Source: Ancylostoma caninum (lineage: Eukaryota; Nematoda; Chromadorea; Rhabditida; Ancylostomatidae). Taken from it: 64,000 bases of DNA. Each line of letters starts with the position of its first letter. Within the stretch, counting starts at the first letter, position 1. Shown here one piece after another: positions 60,185 through 64,000 of this stretch. Made by a program: the position numbers and the translations under genes. The notes beneath the pieces were generated by a model. The model did no database searches and had not been told where the DNA came from. It saw only the letters and a program-made list of their open reading frames with translations. Where the stretch lies: contig JBAJFG010000503.1 of the NCBI GenBank assembly GCA_037903475.1, positions 62,001-126,000 on the forward strand, in the 5' to 3' direction.

Positions 60185-62523
60185 ATGGTCGCTCCCGCCG
60201 ACGTGAAAAAGCACACTGTGGCTTCGCTGGCAGTAGCTGGACTAGGTAAAACACCTGATAAGGTGCAGAATGGCAAGGATTTCTACAAATAGTAAGTTCT
60301 TCCTAGACAGCTTTAGTATCAGTACCAGTAATTGATGTTGTAGTTTTTTCACACACCATCCGGAGAATCGCAAATACTTCAAAGGCGCAGAGAACTTCAC
60401 AGCCGATGACGTACAGAAGAGCGACAGGTCACTCTGGTGTTCGCACACCGGCGGTTTCCGCCTGAATTCCTAGGAAACTCCGCCTGAGTTGCTCGGAAAA
60501 GTGTGAGGAATCCTGGAGGAGAATAGACGAAATTTAGTGGAATTCTACAGGAAATTTAGCCGGAACTCACAAGAAATCAGGTGAAAACGAGCAAGTACAC
60601 GTTGAAACATGAAGAACGGAGAAATATGTTTGAACATGACCGCTCACAGACAACGCCGGCAATCTCCGGCGTTGCAACCAAAAATTCGCCCAACGTGTTT
60701 TACCACGTGGTTGCGGTAAAGAAGCATCTATACAAGTACCACAGCCGAGCTTATCCTGAAGCAACGGTTATACACTCTAACATATTGCAGCTGTTGCTTC
60801 GTATAACAGCAAGGTCGCCTTTTGTGCTTTCGAAATGGGTAAATTTTATAATATGCATATTTGATCCCGATTTTGCAATCGAATGCACCAAAGCGTTAAT
60901 CTGAGCAAATTAAGGAGATGAAGTATGTATGAGTGGAATAGAGTTTAAAGTTTTCAGATAGTTCAGCATTTTGTTTTATGAGCTCGTTCACTTCAGCATC
61001 CCATTAATTTTATTCCGTTTTGCTCACTCAAGCTTCAATTTACCTGATCACATGTTTTTTTTTTCATTTTCAGTTATTTATTAATCACTCTATGTACTTC
61101 ATTTTATACAATTTTCCCACTTTTATCTCCTAATTTTGTTAATTTTTAAGAAGTAATTTTGTTACTACAAGAAAATTTCTTAAATATATCCCCAATCTGG
61201 ATATTCTAGGTCGTTGTTTCCTATGTAGTTGGGTACATTGTGTGCAATTTCGCTAGTTTCCGTTCACGTTCCACGTAAATTCTGATTAATTTCGTGCCAC
61301 ACCCCTTACATTTTCTCCCAGAACTTCTAGCGAAAATCGCCGGTATGGAGTCATTTAAGTTAGCTGGGAACATCTAAGGGTTATTTCCACAGAAACAAGG
61401 GGCATTGTACAGGATCAGCCTGTAATGTAAAGAAAGCATTTGAAATAGCACACTGAACACTAAAACATGGAGTTCAAGTTGAAATTCAGTGCCGCACATC
61501 ATTACTCGAAAGGTTGCAAAAATTCTCGAGTCATTTACCACTCTCCGAATTCACCCGGAATTTAGGCGGAATTTAAGAGAAATCCGCCGGTCGACCAGAT
61601 TTAACTGGAATTTTCGCGACATTTAGGCGAGATCCGCTGGTAGTTTTGAGAATGCACGATTTACACGAGATTTAACCGGAATTTACCCGGAAACCGGTGG
61701 AGTTTCGATAAATACACGATTTACGCGGAGTTTCTCAGGAAATCACACGGAAACCGCCGGTGTAAAATTACCAGAGCAGTTAGACCAGAATTGTAACATA
61801 AGAAGAGATGGCTCAGTCAATTCTGTTGCAGGTTCGAAAAACAGGGAAATGCTCTTCTGCTATCCGTGCATGTGCTTGCAAACACCTACGACAATGTGAG
61901 TGATCTGTGATGAGCACGTTATGAAGGTGGACCAGATTGTGGAAGCGTCCCTAAATTGCTCTTTTACAGGAAGAAGTATTCCGTGCGTTCTGCCGTGACA
62001 CCATCAACAGACATGCGACCAGAGGCCTCGACCCCGTTCTGTGGAAGGTCCTTTCATTGTTTTTATTGTTTCTTTCTTCACCACTTGTTATCTTCACAAC
62101 TAGGTCAACCAGTATCGAATATAACAGTTTATATAGGTAATGTCCCGAGTTTATTCTTCACGCTCAAGAAAAATCTTCAAAAGAGGTAGTACTGCCAGCA
62201 GTAATATTCAACTCGACACTTGACTCCCACTTGCTGACCTTTTCCTGATTGCTGATCTTCTTTACCTGGCTGTCTGCATCTACAACGTAACTGAAGCTGT
62301 TCCATACCTAGTTTTATATCCTGCAGTCTTTGGCTAAAGGAAGGAAGGCAACATCTATTGAAAACAATCATTCCAGGCTTTCTGGGACATCTGGATGGCA
62401 TTCCTAGAGAGCAAGGGCGCTTCTTTGTCTGCAGATCAGAAGGCAGCATGGAATGCATTGGGCACCACTTTCAACGAGGAGTGCCAATCGCATCTTGCAA
62501 CGCTTGGGCTGCCCCATATGTAA
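60185..62523 (+). CDS. Nematode globin gene 2, five exons, 159 residues
   Basis: Cytosolic oxygen-binding globin, paralogue of the gene at 30,902-34,486. Coding exons on the plus strand are 60185-60291 (107 nt), 60344-60427 (84), 61832-61895 (64), 61970-62047 (78) and 62377-62523 (147, TAA). Introns are 52, 1,404, 74 and 329 nt, all GT..AG, and all phases agree. Landmarks are NGKDFYKYFFTHHPENRKYF, FKGAENFTADDVQKSDR, KQGNALLLSVHVLANTY, FRAFCRDTINRH and the end ECQSHLATLGLPHM. The haem-pocket residues are B10 Tyr34, E7 Gln68 and F8 His100. There is no signal peptide. The first four exon lengths equal those of globin gene 1, and the last is one codon longer. The start is the ATG one base after TTTCCAG, so the messenger may be trans-spliced there. 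Confidence 0.92.
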
Positions 62524-63552
62524 GACCTCCATACCGGTCGGGCTTTATGTGTGACGTGTGCGAAGAACTCCATATGTGTAGACGCGAATGCGAGTTTTTT
62601 AAAATTGCTCCCCTTCACCTAAGTTATCGTACATCTATGGTTTTATGATAATCTAATAAATCTGTAATTCGTCGGCATATGCATAGCCGATTGAGAAATT
62701 TCACATTTTTTAAAACTTCAATGTCCACTTCCTTGAAGCCACCGGCAGAGTGGCAAAATGCTTGTCAGACAGATCTGGTCTCGCAGAAAGGAGAAAAGAA
62801 GCAAAAAAAAGTGACAATGAAACGGAAGAAATAGAGTTAGAGTTCAGGGAAAACATAGGTTACATATCAGTACATATCTTGATTGCTTTTGCGAACATTG
62901 GACGAGGTCGTCATTAAGGGTTTCTGACTTTTCTCTGAGCAAATCTCCACTTCAGAACCTGAAATAAGCGATCCAGTCAGCGAAGATCGAATAACCTCAC
63001 ATAACAGAACCCTAATCCTGCTTTTATCTATGAAGCTATCTGCTTCACCGAACGCTCACCACTTTGAAGATCAATCCCAAATATGGCACAAGCTCCTATA
63101 TGATTGAGGTGCATTACTCCCTGCAATTCACTCATCGAGTTTTCGCATGAATTAACAATGCCTTTGAAGTTTTAGAGCTATTGTATGAGGATCGCCCCAA
63201 GGTTTTCGAGACATTTGACAGAATATTTTGCTTATCGAATCGCCCATTTCATACTACGAAGACTGCAATTCGTGGGGATATTGGAAACATAAACTACTGC
63301 TCTGATATCTGGTCCGGAAAAACAAAAAAAACGCAAGCCTGTCAAGCCACACCACCAAAAACTGGAAGGTGGACATTGCCGCAATGTGAAGATGTGCTCC
63401 ATTCCGACTGCTGCGAGCAACAGTCGACGAATTGTCTGTGGCTACACGGTTTCTTTGCAAGAGTTACAGGCGATATTGTAAGTTATAGCTCCTCCGTATT
63501 TCTGTGCTCAACAAAGAAATAGCTAGTTGGTTCCACAAAGTTTCCCCTGCAT
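62524..63552. other. 3' flank of globin gene 2
   Basis: A polyadenylation signal (AATAAA at about 62,653) follows the globin stop. An open frame at 63,181-63,522 (plus), rich in Cys in its second half (QACQATPP, SDCCEQQSTNC), is not recognised. It directly precedes the frame that runs off the window and may belong to the same gene or retroelement. Confidence 0.35.
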
Positions 63553-64000
63553 GACATTCTCGCTCATGAAGCCCCTCATGGGGAGATTGTGGCAACTATC
63601 CCAATGGAGTGACCTTTCTCAAGCTCCCGCTCAAACTAGGCCAATTTTCGTGCAAGATCCTACCAGCTCCCTTTTCCCAAACTTGTCGCTTCTTCTGAGC
63701 CGTCGTGAGAAAACTGGAAATGAAAGCGTGTTGACTCCAACGAAGTCTTGGGAAGAGTTGTTGGCCATGCCCCCCGATTGGACTAAGTTTAGTCCAATCG
63801 CTGACGGCTCTTGCCCAAGGGTTGCTGTTAAGACTCGTCAACGCCGCGTTTGGACCGCGATTAGCCCCTATCCGCCACCTGGGGACGCGCCACGCCCTCC
63901 CTCGCGACTAACCGACTGGGATCCCTCGTATGAGGGAGATCTGTGGGAACTGCGGAATCTCACCAATTTGAATGAGTTTGAAAACTTAAAGTTCTTTTCT
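63553..64000 (+). CDS. Open reading frame running off the right edge, unrecognised
   Basis: From an ATG at 63,553 the frame stays open for 149 codons to the window end. It is rich in Pro, Ser and Arg, for example PIFVQDPTSSLFPN, SPYPPPGDAPRPPSRL and TDWDPSYEGDLWELRN. There is no domain I can name. Composition is GC-richer than its surroundings. It could be the start of a single-exon gene or a retroelement polyprotein. Confidence 0.4.

Noticed and set aside
62177..62648. Open frames on both strands overlapping 62,358-62,523
   Set aside because: They are shadows of the last globin exon in other frames.

Overview
This is eukaryotic DNA that is poor in genes and rich in transposons. It most likely comes from a strongylid nematode of the hookworm type (Ancylostoma or Necator-like). 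The evidence is two spliced nematode-type globin genes with B10 Tyr, E7 Gln and proximal His, a spliced nematode trypsin-like protease with short introns and standard GT..AG junctions, and dense Tc1/mariner, hAT and piggyBac-like repeats. No bacterial-style operon, CRISPR array or rRNA gene was seen. The species call is inference; nothing here names a species.

Layout. 1-1,409: no recognised gene. 1,418-2,525: hAT-like element copy 1 with perfect 8-bp target duplications. 3,501-11,261 (minus): an S1 serine protease gene, rebuilt from 11 exons with the whole His/Asp/Ser triad. Its 5-kb intron holds a degenerate repeat block (6,240-7,343), hAT copy 2 (7,344-8,513) and a mariner inserted inside another mariner-type element (8,540-10,304). 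11,730-13,821: a CAGGGTGCGT-ended Tc1/mariner-type element split by hAT copy 3 (12,022-13,155). 13.8-30.6 kb: no confident gene, but a piggyBac-like MITE, a second hAT family, several inverted-repeat elements, a 59-bp minisatellite and a nearly full-length dead mariner. 30,902-34,486 (minus): globin gene 1, with a MITE, a foldback, a LINE tail and a tandem repeat in its introns. 37,246-38,102 (minus): the 3' part of an unassigned multi-pass membrane protein gene. 39.3-55.5 kb: more Tc1/mariner-type elements, a mariner on the minus strand, a GC-rich MITE with TATGTA duplications and a perfect 42-bp hairpin. 60,185-62,523 (plus): globin gene 2. 63,553-64,000: an open reading frame that runs off the window.

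The two globins are paralogues in opposite orientation about 26 kb apart. Their first four coding exons have identical lengths (107, 84, 64 and 78 nt) and their last exons are 144 and 147 nt. They lack signal peptides and so look like intracellular oxygen-binding proteins. The protease stands alone. It lies between two nearly identical, same-orientation hAT copies, so unequal exchange could delete or duplicate the whole gene. Most of the remaining DNA is layers of transposon insertions whose nesting order can be read from their ends and target-site duplications.
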